Positions 1 to 8,184 of a stretch of 64,000 nt of DNA are shown piece by piece (positions within the stretch are counted from its first letter, which is position 1; each line of letters starts with the position of its first letter). Source of the stretch: Rhizobium sp. (lineage in GTDB: Bacteria > Pseudomonadota > Alphaproteobacteria > Rhizobiales > Rhizobiaceae). The position numbers were made by a program, and so were the translations under genes. Location of the stretch: positions 1-64,000 of the forward strand of contig JAPZUE010000004.1 in assembly GCA_027533385.1 (NCBI GenBank), in the 5' to 3' direction. Under the pieces are notes generated by a model that was not told the DNA's origin, did not search any database, and saw only the letters and a list, made by a program, of their open reading frames with translations.

Positions 1-123
1 GACCGGCTCAAAGCCGCAGGAAAACCAACAAAGGTCGCCATCACCGCCATCATGCGAAAACTCATCGTTCTCGCGAACGCACTGCTGAAAAACAATCGAA
101 AATGGACCCCAAAACCAGCTTGA
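1..123 (+). pseudogene. IS110-family transposase, 3' end only (runs off the left edge)
   Basis: Frame 1 is open from base 1 to a TGA at 121-123 and encodes 40 residues containing GKPTKVAITAIMRKLIVLAN. That matches the conserved C-terminus (Transposase_20 region) of IS110/IS1111-type DEDD transposases. The rest lies outside the window, so it cannot be judged whether the element is intact. It marks an insertion-sequence boundary next to the tartrate locus. The family call rests on motif recognition only. Confidence 0.72.
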
Positions 124-503
124 TCAAAACGGATACTCTAAGGAATAGGTGCTGGCCAGACATCAGATTCTGAGCCGTATCGTCGAGCGGTGAAGCCGAT
201 CCCTGTTTCGCTTTCGAGGAGAGGTCGGATGCCTGGGTTTTCCAGTGATTACGGGATCACCCGAAATGCTGTAAGCTCTTCTTTTCCGGATTGTCCGACG
301 CCGAAGCGGTCACGCTTCGGCTGGAAATGTTCCAACACCAGGTGTCGATGATAGAAAACAGTCGGATGGCTTATCGCGGGTCTCTGGCCAAGCGCGAAAC
401 AACGCCGGGGTGGCCTGCAACAAGTCACCTTTGGTCGGCTTCCCGCCCATAGTGGCGACTTGGAGTTTCTTGCCGCTGTTCTGGGCCGTTTGCAAAGTCC
501 CCG
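124..503. other. Gene-free stretch after the IS110 transposase end
   Basis: I see no convincing gene here. The only clear structure is a perfect 9-bp inverted repeat with a 4-base loop at 300-321 (GCCGAAGCG, GTCA, CGCTTCGGC). It has no T-tract on either side. The element's end and target junction should lie near the start of this stretch, but the boundary cannot be fixed from one end. Confidence 0.5.
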
Positions 504-1235
504 TCACAGATTGCGAAGGTTCAGTCGTTCGATGAGCGGCAGCAGTTGATCTCTTGCATGCTGGCGGTGCTGACGGGCTGCATTGCTTGCGGCCTCTGCG
601 TCGCCTTTTGCAATCCCCTTGATGATCGCATCATGCTCGGCCGAGGAAGCCGAAGGCAGGGGGCGCAGGTTCAGCGTGAACATGCGGGCGCGGTGAAGCT
701 GGTCGGCGACTGTGCCTGCCATGCGCGTCAGACGCTTGTTTCCGCTGCGCTCGACCAGTGTTTCGTGAAAGACCTCGTCGGCTAGAGCCCATGCCTGCAG
801 GTCGTTGCTTGCCAGGGCCTTGTCCATCTCGGCCGTTGCAGCACGCAGCGCATCGGCAACCGCTGTCCTTTCCGCTTCTGCAAAGCGGGCAATCCGGGCC
901 GCTGCTGCACCCTCCAGTGCAATGATGACCTCATAGATCTCTTCGATGTCGGCGGGCGAAAGAGCCCTGATGAGAATGCCCTTCTTCGGCAGGATGCGGA
1001 CCAGGCCGTCCTCCTGTAGTCGGGCCATGGCCTCGTGAACGGGCGTGCGGCTCATGCCGAGCTGGCGAGCGATCTCGTTCTCCGCCGCCTGATATCCGGG
1101 GGGGAAGACGTTGGAACGGATGGCTTCGCGAAGGGCCTGGTAGGCAGCCATGACCCGTCCCGCTTTTGATCCTTCGGTATCCGGTTCAGCCCGGTCACTG
1201 GCTGGGACCCGGAGGATGTCATTTGCCTTGCTCAT
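504..1235 (-). CDS. GntR-family (FadR/FCD type) transcriptional regulator
   Basis: This is a 243-residue protein with an N-terminal winged helix-turn-helix around residues 30-95 (NEIARQLGMSRTPVHEAMAR, then the wing ending KKGILIRAL). An all-helical FCD ligand domain follows, with FHETLVERSGN typical of the family. It is transcribed divergently from the tctC-ttuC-tctBA-ttuD operon, and a perfect 14-bp palindrome sits in the shared intergenic region. It is therefore the likely repressor of tartrate uptake and breakdown, with the ligand inferred to be a pathway acid. The ATG at 1235 gives full family length. Confidence 0.88.
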   Translation of the reverse strand: MSKANDILRVPASDRAEPDTEGSKAGRVMAAYQALREAIRSNVFPPGYQAAENEIARQLGMSRTPVHEAMARLQEDGLVRILPKKGILIRALSPADIEEIYEVIIALEGAAAARIARFAEAERTAVADALRAATAEMDKALASNDLQAWALADEVFHETLVERSGNKRLTRMAGTVADQLHRARMFTLNLRPLPSASSAEHDAIIKGIAKGDAEAASNAARQHRQHARDQLLPLIERLNLRNL

Positions 1236-1277
1236 GCGCTGTGTTTCTCCCGTCGTGCCTGTCTACGCGAAATGGCG

Positions 1278-1305
1278 TTGACAAACATCCATTTGGCTAT
1301 AAATT
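1278..1305 (+). promoter_or_regulatory. Candidate sigma-70 promoter for the tct/ttu operon
   Basis: A perfect -35 hexamer TTGACA lies at 1278-1283. A TAAATT -10 candidate lies at 1300-1305 with a 16-base spacer; a TATAAA at 1298-1303 would leave only 14. It is about 75 bases before the tctC start and just upstream of the 1309-1322 palindrome. Confidence 0.45.
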
Positions 1306-1308
1306 TAT

Positions 1309-1322
1309 TCTTGCATGCAAGA
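1309..1322. promoter_or_regulatory. Candidate GntR operator between the regulator and tctC
   Basis: TCTTGCATGCAAGA is a perfect 14-bp palindrome immediately downstream of the -10 candidate. Short palindromes of this kind are typical targets of FCD-type GntR proteins. Its position would block transcription start of the tct operon. Binding is inferred, not shown. Confidence 0.5.
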
Positions 1323-1380
1323 TGGCATGGAAGAAATCCGATGTGGAGGCATCCGGATTTTGGTTCTGGAGGAGAACATT

Positions 1381-2352
1381 ATGAAGCCGATCCATATGGT
1401 TCTGGCGACGGCATTGCTGGCGACGGTCGCCCATGCTGCCCAGGCGCAAAGCAGTTTTCCGGAAAAGCCGATCACCTTCATGGTGCCGGCTGCAGCCGGT
1501 GGCCCGAGCGATACGGTGGCGCGCCTTGTCGCGCAGGCCATGTCGAAAGAACTTGGACAGCAGATCCTGGTCGAAAACATGGGCGGTGCAGGCGGTTCGC
1601 TCGGTGCGGCAACCGTCGCCACGGCGGATCCCGATGGCTACCGGCTGCTTCTGTATCATATCGGTACCGCGACGTTTTCGGCGCTTTATCCCGATCTGAG
1701 CTACAAGCCGATCGAGGATTTCTCGAGTATCGGCCTGATTACCGAAGTGCCGATGACCATCGTCGGACGCAAGGATCTGCCGCCGGCGACCTTTGCCGAC
1801 CTGCTCGGCTACCTCAAGGAAAACGGCGAGGCCGTGACCTTCGGCACCGCCGGCACGGGTGCCGTCTCCCATCTTTGCGGCATGCTGCTGCAGGACGCGA
1901 CGCAATCGAAGATGACGCTCGTGCCCTATAAGGGCATGGGTCCTGCCATGACGGACCTGATCGGCGGCCGCATTGATCTCGCCTGTGACCAGACGACCAA
2001 TACCACGACCCAGATCAAGGCGAATGAGGTGAAGCCCTATGCCGTCACGACCACGGCTCGCATCGGGGTGTTCCCGGATCTGCCGACCGTCGATGAAAGC
2101 GGCATCAAGGGCTTCGAGCTGAGCGCCTGGCATGCGCTCTGGGCGCCCAAGGGCACGCCGGAAGATATCCGCAACAAGCTTTCCGATGCCCTGAAGGTCG
2201 CACTGAAGGACCCAATGGTCATCGAGCGCATGGCAAGCCTCGGCACCGCACCGGTTGCGGAGGATCAGGCCACGCCAGCTGCACTCGACAAGAAATTCAG
2301 TGCTGAAGTCGAGCGCCTGACGGCCCTCATCGAGGCTTCTGCCTCGAAATAA
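1381..2352 (+). CDS. tctC: Tripartite tricarboxylate transporter substrate-binding protein (TctC)
   Basis: This 323-residue periplasmic binding protein has a Sec signal peptide (residues 1-23, ending AAQAQ). It then shows the Bug/TctC signature: FPEKPITFMVPAAAGGPSD near the mature N-terminus and a DPDGYRLL segment. The ATG at 1381 follows GGAGG at a good distance; a longer reading starting upstream lacks a signal peptide. It should capture a carboxylic acid for the TctAB membrane pair encoded downstream. The neighbouring tartrate-type dehydrogenase and glycerate kinase suggest tartrate or a related hydroxy-acid as substrate. The family is certain; the ligand is inferred. Confidence 0.9.
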   Translation: MKPIHMVLATALLATVAHAAQAQSSFPEKPITFMVPAAAGGPSDTVARLVAQAMSKELGQQILVENMGGAGGSLGAATVATADPDGYRLLLYHIGTATFSALYPDLSYKPIEDFSSIGLITEVPMTIVGRKDLPPATFADLLGYLKENGEAVTFGTAGTGAVSHLCGMLLQDATQSKMTLVPYKGMGPAMTDLIGGRIDLACDQTTNTTTQIKANEVKPYAVTTTARIGVFPDLPTVDESGIKGFELSAWHALWAPKGTPEDIRNKLSDALKVALKDPMVIERMASLGTAPVAEDQATPAALDKKFSAEVERLTALIEASASK

Positions 2353-2388
2353 ACTCAAGCGAAATGGCCGATTGGCCGATCGATCATC

Positions 2389-2415
2389 TGCGGCGCTGCG
2401 AAGCGCAGCGCCGCA
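2389..2415 (+). repeat. 12-bp perfect hairpin between tctC and ttuC
   Basis: A TGCGGCGCTGCG arm, a 3-base AAG loop and the exact complementary arm form a very stable stem-loop in the intercistronic gap. There is no T-tract. It probably stabilises the 3' end of the tctC message or reduces read-through, which would give excess binding protein over the membrane subunits. Confidence 0.6.
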
Positions 2416-2441
2416 TCTCACACTCCAACAACGAGACTGAC

Positions 2442-3518
2442 ATGCGCTCCTACAAGATTGCCGCCATTCCGGCTGATGGTATTGGCCCCGAAGTCATTGC
2501 CGCAGGGCTTCAGGTTCTGGAAGCCCTGGCCAAACGCAGTGGCGATTTCACCATCGAGGCGGAGATCTTCGACTGGGGCTCCGACTATTACAAGAAGCAC
2601 GGCGTGATGATGCCCGCCGATGGACTCGAAACGCTGAAGTCCTTTGATGCCATCTATTTCGGTGCCGTTGGCGCACCCGATGTACCGGATCACATCACGC
2701 TCTGGGGCCTGCGCCTGCCGATCTGCCAGGGTTTCGACCAATATGCCAATGTCCGGCCGACCAAGATCCTGCCGGGCATTACGCCCCCCTTGCGCAATTG
2801 CGGCCCGGGAGATCTGGACTGGGTGATCGTGCGCGAGAATTCGGAAGGCGAATATTCGGGCCATGGCGGCCGGGCCCATCGCGGGCTTCCGGAAGAAGTT
2901 GGCACCGAGGTGGCCATCTTCACCCGCGTCGGCGTCACGCGCATCATGCGCTATGCCTTCAAGCTTGCCCAGGCACGTCCGCGCAAGCTTTTGACCGTCG
3001 TCACCAAATCCAACGCGCAGCGGCATGGCATGGTCATGTGGGACGAGATCGCAGCCGAGGTTGCGAAGGAATACCCGGATGTCACCTGGGACAAGATGCT
3101 GGTCGACGCCATGACCGTTCGCATGACGCTAAACCCGAAGAGCCTCGACACGATCGTTGCGACCAATCTGCATGCAGACATCCTCTCGGACCTGGCCGGT
3201 GCCCTGGCCGGAAGCCTCGGTGTGGCGCCCACAGCCAATATCGATCCGGAACGGCGCTATCCCTCGATGTTCGAGCCGATTCACGGCTCGGCCTTCGATA
3301 TCACCGGAAAGGGTATCGCCAATCCTATCGCGACCTTCTGGACGGCTGCGCAGATGCTGGAGCATTTGGGCGAGGCGCAGGCGGCGGCGCGACTGATGCA
3401 GGCCGTGGAACGCGTGACCGAAAGTGGGATCCTGACGCCGGATGTCGGAGGCAAGGCGAACACCCAGGAGGTGACCACGGCGGTCTGCGAAGCCATCGCA
3501 GGCGCCAATATCCTGTGA
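2442..3518 (+). CDS. ttuC: Tartrate dehydrogenase / D-malate dehydrogenase (decarboxylating), isopropylmalate-dehydrogenase family
   Basis: This 358-residue beta-decarboxylating dehydrogenase oxidises tartrate or D-malate with NAD and Mn2+ or Mg2+. It has IPADGIGPEV at the N-terminus, the substrate-binding run ENSEGEYSGHGGR, the catalytic Lys in VTKSNAQRHG, and metal-binding aspartates in DAMTVRM and LHADILSDLAGAL. EPIHGSAFDITGKGIANPIA near the C-terminus is the NAD-site signature. The start at 2442 was chosen because the family N-terminus begins there; earlier in-frame codons add unrelated sequence. The tartrate (ttuC) call over D-malate rests on the adjacent transporter and glycerate kinase. 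Confidence 0.85.
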   Translation: MRSYKIAAIPADGIGPEVIAAGLQVLEALAKRSGDFTIEAEIFDWGSDYYKKHGVMMPADGLETLKSFDAIYFGAVGAPDVPDHITLWGLRLPICQGFDQYANVRPTKILPGITPPLRNCGPGDLDWVIVRENSEGEYSGHGGRAHRGLPEEVGTEVAIFTRVGVTRIMRYAFKLAQARPRKLLTVVTKSNAQRHGMVMWDEIAAEVAKEYPDVTWDKMLVDAMTVRMTLNPKSLDTIVATNLHADILSDLAGALAGSLGVAPTANIDPERRYPSMFEPIHGSAFDITGKGIANPIATFWTAAQMLEHLGEAQAAARLMQAVERVTESGILTPDVGGKANTQEVTTAVCEAIAGANIL

Positions 3519-3527
3519 CGTAACGGA

Positions 3528-3557
3528 CAGGCCCGCGGAGAAGCGGGGGCGGGCCTG
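3528..3557 (+). repeat. 9-bp hairpin between ttuC and tctB
   Basis: CAGGCCCGC at 3528-3536 pairs exactly with GCGGGCCTG at 3549-3557. It lies between the ttuC stop and the GGGAGG ribosome site of tctB, with no T-tract. It is probably a second intercistronic processing or attenuation element in this operon. Confidence 0.5.
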
Positions 3558-3574
3558 AACCGGGAGGGAATGAC

Positions 3575-4042
3575 ATGGACGTTACGACGAAACCGAACCG
3601 CCACGATGTCATGGCCGGTGGCATCTTCATCGCCATCGCCGCATTCTTCGCCATCCAGGGCGCGCGCTACGAGTTTGGCACGGCCATCAAGATGGGGTCA
3701 GGCTTCTTCCCCGTGGTGCTCGCTCTGTTCCTCGGCGCACTCGGCATCGCAGTGATCTTCGGCGGTCTGCGAAAGTCGGAAGCGGCTGTGGCGGGTCCCG
3801 TCCCGTGGCGGGCCATCCTGTTGATCTCGGTGGCCCTTGTCCTCTTCGCGGCCGGGGCTCGCACTCTCGGCCTTGTGCCGCTGGTGTTTCTCTGCACCGC
3901 AATCACCGCGCTTGCATCGCCCAAGAACTCTCCAATGTCGGCCCTCGTGATGGGCCTCGTCATGACGGCTCTCTGTTATCTCGTCTTCAAGATCGGATTG
4001 TCCGTCAGCATACCGACTTTCGGCCCCGTCTTCGGTTCTTGA
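3575..4042 (+). CDS. tctB: Tripartite tricarboxylate transporter small membrane subunit (TctB)
   Basis: This 155-residue integral membrane protein has about four hydrophobic helices. It includes the family's early KMGSGFFPVVLALFLGALG segment and a C-terminal helix ending in PTFGPVFGS. It is preceded by GGGAGGG 8 bases before the ATG and lies 13 bases before tctA. TctB partners with TctA to form the secondary transporter energised by the ion gradient and fed by TctC. Confidence 0.87.
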   Translation: MDVTTKPNRHDVMAGGIFIAIAAFFAIQGARYEFGTAIKMGSGFFPVVLALFLGALGIAVIFGGLRKSEAAVAGPVPWRAILLISVALVLFAAGARTLGLVPLVFLCTAITALASPKNSPMSALVMGLVMTALCYLVFKIGLSVSIPTFGPVFGS

Positions 4043-4055
4043 GGAGCGCGTAACC

Positions 4056-5561
4056 ATGGATCTCCTCGCCAATCTGGCTCTCGGCTTCGAGACGGCACTG
4101 ACGCCGATCAATATCTTCTGGTGTTTTGTCGGCGTGCTGCTGGGAACCCTGGTGGGGGTTCTGCCGGGGATCGGCCCCACAGCGACAATTGCCATGTTGC
4201 TGCCGATCACCTTCACCTTCTCGCCGGTGACCTCGCTGATCATGCTCTCGGGCATCTATTATGGTGCCCAATATGGCGGCTCGACCACAGCCATTCTGAT
4301 CAACCTCCCGGGAGAATCCTCCTCCGCCGTGACGGCGATTGACGGTTATCAGATGGCGCGCAAAGGCAGGGCCGGTCAGGCCCTGGCGACGGCGGCGCTG
4401 GGTTCGTTCTTTGCCGGCTGCGTTGCGACCCTGCTATTGGCCATCGCCGCGCCGCCTCTCGCCTCCGTGGCGCTTGAATTTGGCGCGCCGGAATATTTTG
4501 CGCTGATCGTTCTTGGCCTTCTGGTGTCGATCTCGCTCGCCCATGGTTCGGTGCTCAAGGCTCTTGGCATGATCTCCATCGGTCTGCTTCTGGGGACTGT
4601 TGGCCAGGACATCTATACCGGCGAGGAGCGCTTCACCTTCGGCCAGCTGGAATTGTCGCAGGGGATCAATTTCGTCTCCGTGGCCGTCGGCATCTTTGGC
4701 GTTGCAGAGATCTTCCGCAATCTCCAGAGCGATCAGGCGCGCGAAGTCGGGGTCAAACATGTCACCCATCTGTGGCTCGATCGCGTCGACTTGCGCCGGA
4801 TCGTCGGGCCGGTGCTCAGAGGAACGGCGCTCGGCTCGATCCTCGGCGTCCTGCCGGGCGGTGGCCATGTGCTTGCATCCTTCGCCAGCTATTCGGCCGA
4901 GAAGAACCTTTCCAAGAGGCCTGAAGAGTTCGGTCATGGTGCCATCGAAGGGGTTGCGGGGCCTGAAAGTGCAAACAATGCCGCCGCGCAGACCTCGTTC
5001 ATACCGCTTCTGACGCTTGGTATTCCCGCGCATCCGGTGATGGCGCTGATTGTCGGTGCCTTCATCCTGCAGGGAATCACGCCTGGGCCTGATGTGATCA
5101 CCAGTCAGCCGGCGCTCTTCTGGGGCATTATTGCCTCGATGTGGATCGGCAACCTGCTGCTCGTCATCCTCAACCTGCCGCTGATCGGCCTCTGGGTGAA
5201 GATGCTCACAATCCCCTACCGGGCGCTGTTTCCAGCCATCGTCATCTTCGCCTCGATCGGCTGCTACTCGATCAACAGCAACCCCTTCGATGTCTATGCG
5301 ATTATCGTTGCCGGCATTCTCGGCTATGCCCTGATCCGGGTCGGATGTGAGCCTGCGCCGCTGCTGCTCGGCTTCGTTCTCGGTCCGCTGCTGGAAGAGC
5401 ATCTGCGCCGGGCGATGATCATCGCCCGCGGGGATGCAACCGTCTTCGTCACAAACCCGATCTCTGCATCGCTTCTTGCTCTCGGGCTGATCTGTGTGAT
5501 CCTCGCGCTGCTGCCGTCGATCCGCTCGAAGCGCGACCAGGTCTTCGTCGAGGACGATTGA
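4056..5561 (+). CDS. tctA: Tripartite tricarboxylate transporter large membrane subunit (TctA)
   Basis: This 501-residue polytopic protein has the DUF112/TctA hallmarks. GVLPGIGPTATIAMLLPITF occurs near residue 35, GIYYGAQYGGSTTAILINLP soon after, and a second repeat LGVLPGGGHVLASFASY in the middle. GVAGPESANNAAAQTSFIPL is the most conserved stretch of the family. It forms the transport channel with TctB. Length and all conserved blocks are complete. Confidence 0.92.
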   Translation: MDLLANLALGFETALTPINIFWCFVGVLLGTLVGVLPGIGPTATIAMLLPITFTFSPVTSLIMLSGIYYGAQYGGSTTAILINLPGESSSAVTAIDGYQMARKGRAGQALATAALGSFFAGCVATLLLAIAAPPLASVALEFGAPEYFALIVLGLLVSISLAHGSVLKALGMISIGLLLGTVGQDIYTGEERFTFGQLELSQGINFVSVAVGIFGVAEIFRNLQSDQAREVGVKHVTHLWLDRVDLRRIVGPVLRGTALGSILGVLPGGGHVLASFASYSAEKNLSKRPEEFGHGAIEGVAGPESANNAAAQTSFIPLLTLGIPAHPVMALIVGAFILQGITPGPDVITSQPALFWGIIASMWIGNLLLVILNLPLIGLWVKMLTIPYRALFPAIVIFASIGCYSINSNPFDVYAIIVAGILGYALIRVGCEPAPLLLGFVLGPLLEEHLRRAMIIARGDATVFVTNPISASLLALGLICVILALLPSIRSKRDQVFVEDD

Positions 5562-5689
5562 TCCTGCCCCTGCTTTCACAGGCCGGCATTGACCGAGATG
5601 CCGGCCAGTGATCCCAATCGGACCCAATCTGTCGAGGTCTTGGCGGCGCTGCGTCCGTCAACCAGAAGCCAATAGAGACGAACTGGAAG

Positions 5690-6946
5690 ATGAAACACCG
5701 CACGCTGCTCACGAAACTGTTTCAGGCGGCGGTCCAGGCCGCTGATCCGCTTGTCGGCATCCGTGCCCATCTTCCCGCGCCACCGGCCTCCGGCAGAACT
5801 GTTGTCGTCGGTGCAGGCAAAGGGTCGGCCCAGATGGCTGCCGCGCTGGAAAGCCTTTGGCCGGTACCGCTCGAGGGCCTTGTCGTCACGCGTTATGGAT
5901 ATGGATGTGCAACACAGTCGATCGAAGTGATCGAGGCTGCCCATCCGGTTCCAGACGCGGCGGGGCTTGTTGCCTCAAGGCGCCTGCTGGATTTCGTCTC
6001 AAGGCTCGGCCCTGAGGATCTGGTCATCGCTCTCATCTCGGGTGGAGGTTCCGCCCTTCTGCCATCACCGCCTCTCGGTTTGACGCTCGAAGACGAGGTC
6101 GCCCTCAATCAGGCGCTTCTTTCGTCAGGGGCGCCGATTTCGGCGATGAATGTTGTGCGAAAGCACGTCTCGACGATCAAAGGAGGGCGCCTGGCGGCGG
6201 CAACAAAGGCGCGCGTGGTCAGCCTGATTGTTTCGGACATCCCGGGCGACATTCCCGCCTTTGTCGCATCCGGACCAACCGTGCCGGATGGATCGACACG
6301 GCAGGATGCGCTTGCGATCGTTGACAACTACAAACTCGATCTGGCGCCGGCCGTGCTTGCTCATCTCCGGTCGCCGGAGGCCGATGCACCCAGCCCGGAA
6401 GATGCGAGGTTCGCCCTCAACGAACATCATGTCGTCGCGTCTACGGGCGTATCCTTGGAGGCTGCTGCGCGCGTGGCGTCTGCCGAGGGGTTCACCGCGC
6501 ATATCCTTTCGGACTCGATCGAGGGCGAAAGCCGGGACGTTGCCCTGGTGCATGCGGCGCTGGCGCGGGAGATCGCCACGAAAGGCCGCCCGTTCGACCG
6601 TCCGGCGGTTCTCTTGTCGGGTGGGGAAACCACGGTGACGCTGCGCGGCAAGGGTGGTCGCGGTGGTCGCAACAGCGAATTTGCACTCGCTTTCGCGCTT
6701 GGTATCGATGGGCTTCCCGTGACGGCGCTTGCGGCAGATACCGACGGCATCGATGGCGTGGGCGATCATGCCGGTGCTCTGGTTGATGGCGGCACGGTCG
6801 GTCGGCTTCGCGCTGTGGGCCATGATGCCCGAAAGCTGCTTGCCGGAAACGACAGCGGTTCCGGTTTCGAGGCGATCGGCGATCTTCTCATCACCGGGCC
6901 AACCGGTACGAATGTCAATGATTTCAGGGCAATCGTCATTGCATAG
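5690..6946 (+). CDS. ttuD: Glycerate 2-kinase, MOFRL family (TtuD-like)
   Basis: This 418-residue protein carries the N-terminal DUF4147 kinase domain (VVVGAGKGSAQMA; ALISGGGSALL; SAMNVVRKHVSTIKGGRLA). The C-terminal MOFRL domain has LLSGGETTVTLRGKGGRGGRNS and LAADTDGIDG. These enzymes phosphorylate D-glycerate to 2-phosphoglycerate; older entries for the Agrobacterium vitis homologue call it hydroxypyruvate reductase. Glycerate is the expected product of tartrate breakdown, so it closes the route into lower glycolysis. It follows tctA by 128 bases and probably shares its transcript. Confidence 0.86.
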   Translation: MKHRTLLTKLFQAAVQAADPLVGIRAHLPAPPASGRTVVVGAGKGSAQMAAALESLWPVPLEGLVVTRYGYGCATQSIEVIEAAHPVPDAAGLVASRRLLDFVSRLGPEDLVIALISGGGSALLPSPPLGLTLEDEVALNQALLSSGAPISAMNVVRKHVSTIKGGRLAAATKARVVSLIVSDIPGDIPAFVASGPTVPDGSTRQDALAIVDNYKLDLAPAVLAHLRSPEADAPSPEDARFALNEHHVVASTGVSLEAAARVASAEGFTAHILSDSIEGESRDVALVHAALAREIATKGRPFDRPAVLLSGGETTVTLRGKGGRGGRNSEFALAFALGIDGLPVTALAADTDGIDGVGDHAGALVDGGTVGRLRAVGHDARKLLAGNDSGSGFEAIGDLLITGPTGTNVNDFRAIVIA

Positions 6947-7039
6947 CGCCTGCCTGCCCACATTGTGGGGCACAACGCCACTGTGGAACGATGAAGCCGC
7001 CAGGCTTGATGCTGCTCGGCAACCTCGATGGGCCAACCA

Positions 7040-7058
7040 GGGCATGTGCGGCATGCCC
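7040..7058 (+). terminator. Stem-loop after ttuD
   Basis: GGGCATG and CATGCCC arms (7 bp) flank a TGCGG loop, followed by CTTGATAAT. It lies between ttuD and the lacI-type gene and could end the tct/ttu transcript. The T-run is weak. Confidence 0.3.
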
Positions 7059-7131
7059 CTTGATAATCTGGACTTGCCCGGACTAGGAAATCTGCGTACG
7101 CCGACGAGCATATGCTGCAGGAAAGCCGGAG

Positions 7132-8157
7132 ATGACAGCCAGTATCAGGACGATAGCGAAGGTTGCCGAAACATCGGTCTCTTCCGTGTCACGCGTTCTG
7201 AACAACAGTGGCTATGTCTCTCCGGAAGTGCGCCAAAGGGTAGAGACGGCGATCCGGGATCTCAACTATGCACCGAGCAAGGGCGCCCGGATGTTGCGGG
7301 GCGAGGCCAGCCGGATGATCGGCCTCATGCTGCCATCCATAGATGTCCCCTTCTTCGGCATTCTCGCCAACACGATCGAACGCGAGCTATTCGAGCGCGG
7401 TTATCACACCCTGATCTGCAGTTCCGCCGAGAACGAAGAGCACGAGGCACGCTATGTCGCGATGCTCAGAGCGCAGCGTGTCGAAGGCGTGATCGTCGCG
7501 AGCGCCTATGGCGGGACCGCGCATCTCAAGCCATTGGCGGATTCCGGCATTCCGATCATCGCGATCGACCGTGAGCTTGAAGGCATTTCGGATGACGCCA
7601 TCATGGCTGACCATATGGAGGGTGGGCGCATCATGGCCCAGCACCTCATCGATCTTGGCCATCGAAAGGTCGCAGTGGTCGGAGCGCCCGGTCATAGCCA
7701 GCCGATCCAGCTGCGACTGCAGGGCATTCGGCAGGTCTTGCACCGCCATGGCCTGTCGCCCGTGATCGAGGCGATCGGCGAGGATCACAGTTTCACGGCC
7801 ATCTATGCGCTTGCTCAGAAGGTTCTGGACGATCATCGCGACATCACAGCAATCATCGGAACGACGGATATCGCGGCCATTGCGGTCATCCACGCCGTCC
7901 GCGACAGTGGCCGCAGCGTGCCACAGAACTGCTCAGTGATCGGTTTCGACGATCTGCCGGAAGCGGCCTATGTTCTGCCGAGACTGACGACGGTGGCGCA
8001 GCCGATCCGTGATGTCGCGCTGGAGGCCACCCGAAGGCTGGAGGAGCGTCTTGGGGATCGTCAGCAGTCGCTCGATCATCGACCCGCATCGGTGACGCGC
8101 TTGCCTGTGCGGTTGATCGTCAGGGAATCCACCGCACCTGCTTCGGTCAAGGGCTGA
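7132..8157 (+). CDS. LacI-family transcriptional regulator
   Basis: This 341-residue protein has an N-terminal LacI helix-turn-helix (TIAKVAETSVSSVSRVLNNS) and hinge helix. A type I periplasmic-binding-fold ligand domain follows (MLPSIDVPFFGILANTIERE; IPIIAIDRE; SVIGFDDLPEAAYVLPRLTTV). It is convergent with the kinase-isomerase-dehydrogenase-aldolase operon that ends next to it. A LacI-type operator lies just before the first gene of that operon (11931-11950), so that operon is its probable target. The effector is probably a sugar or phosphorylated sugar. Start ATG 7132 follows a GGAG. Confidence 0.9.
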   Translation: MTASIRTIAKVAETSVSSVSRVLNNSGYVSPEVRQRVETAIRDLNYAPSKGARMLRGEASRMIGLMLPSIDVPFFGILANTIERELFERGYHTLICSSAENEEHEARYVAMLRAQRVEGVIVASAYGGTAHLKPLADSGIPIIAIDRELEGISDDAIMADHMEGGRIMAQHLIDLGHRKVAVVGAPGHSQPIQLRLQGIRQVLHRHGLSPVIEAIGEDHSFTAIYALAQKVLDDHRDITAIIGTTDIAAIAVIHAVRDSGRSVPQNCSVIGFDDLPEAAYVLPRLTTVAQPIRDVALEATRRLEERLGDRQQSLDHRPASVTRLPVRLIVRESTAPASVKG

Positions 8158-8184
8158 GACCGTTCGACCGCTGCCAGCCTCCAG

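Noticed and set aside
300-321. CRISPR repeat or IS110 terminal inverted repeat
   Set aside because: It is a single hairpin with no repeated spacing, and IS110 elements generally lack terminal inverted repeats of this kind.
310-507. 65-residue minus-strand reading overlapping the GntR stop (GTGA)
   Set aside because: No ribosome site, no recognisable family, and the reading runs through the 300-321 hairpin; the overlap alone is weak support.
1297-2421. 374-residue minus-strand reading opposite tctC
   Set aside because: It is antisense to a complete, motif-bearing tctC gene and is rich in Arg, His and Gly as expected for a GC-rich shadow frame.
7132-7574. Alternative plus-strand reading overlapping the start of the LacI gene
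   Set aside because: The LacI frame carries a full helix-turn-helix and ligand domain; the other frame is a shadow.
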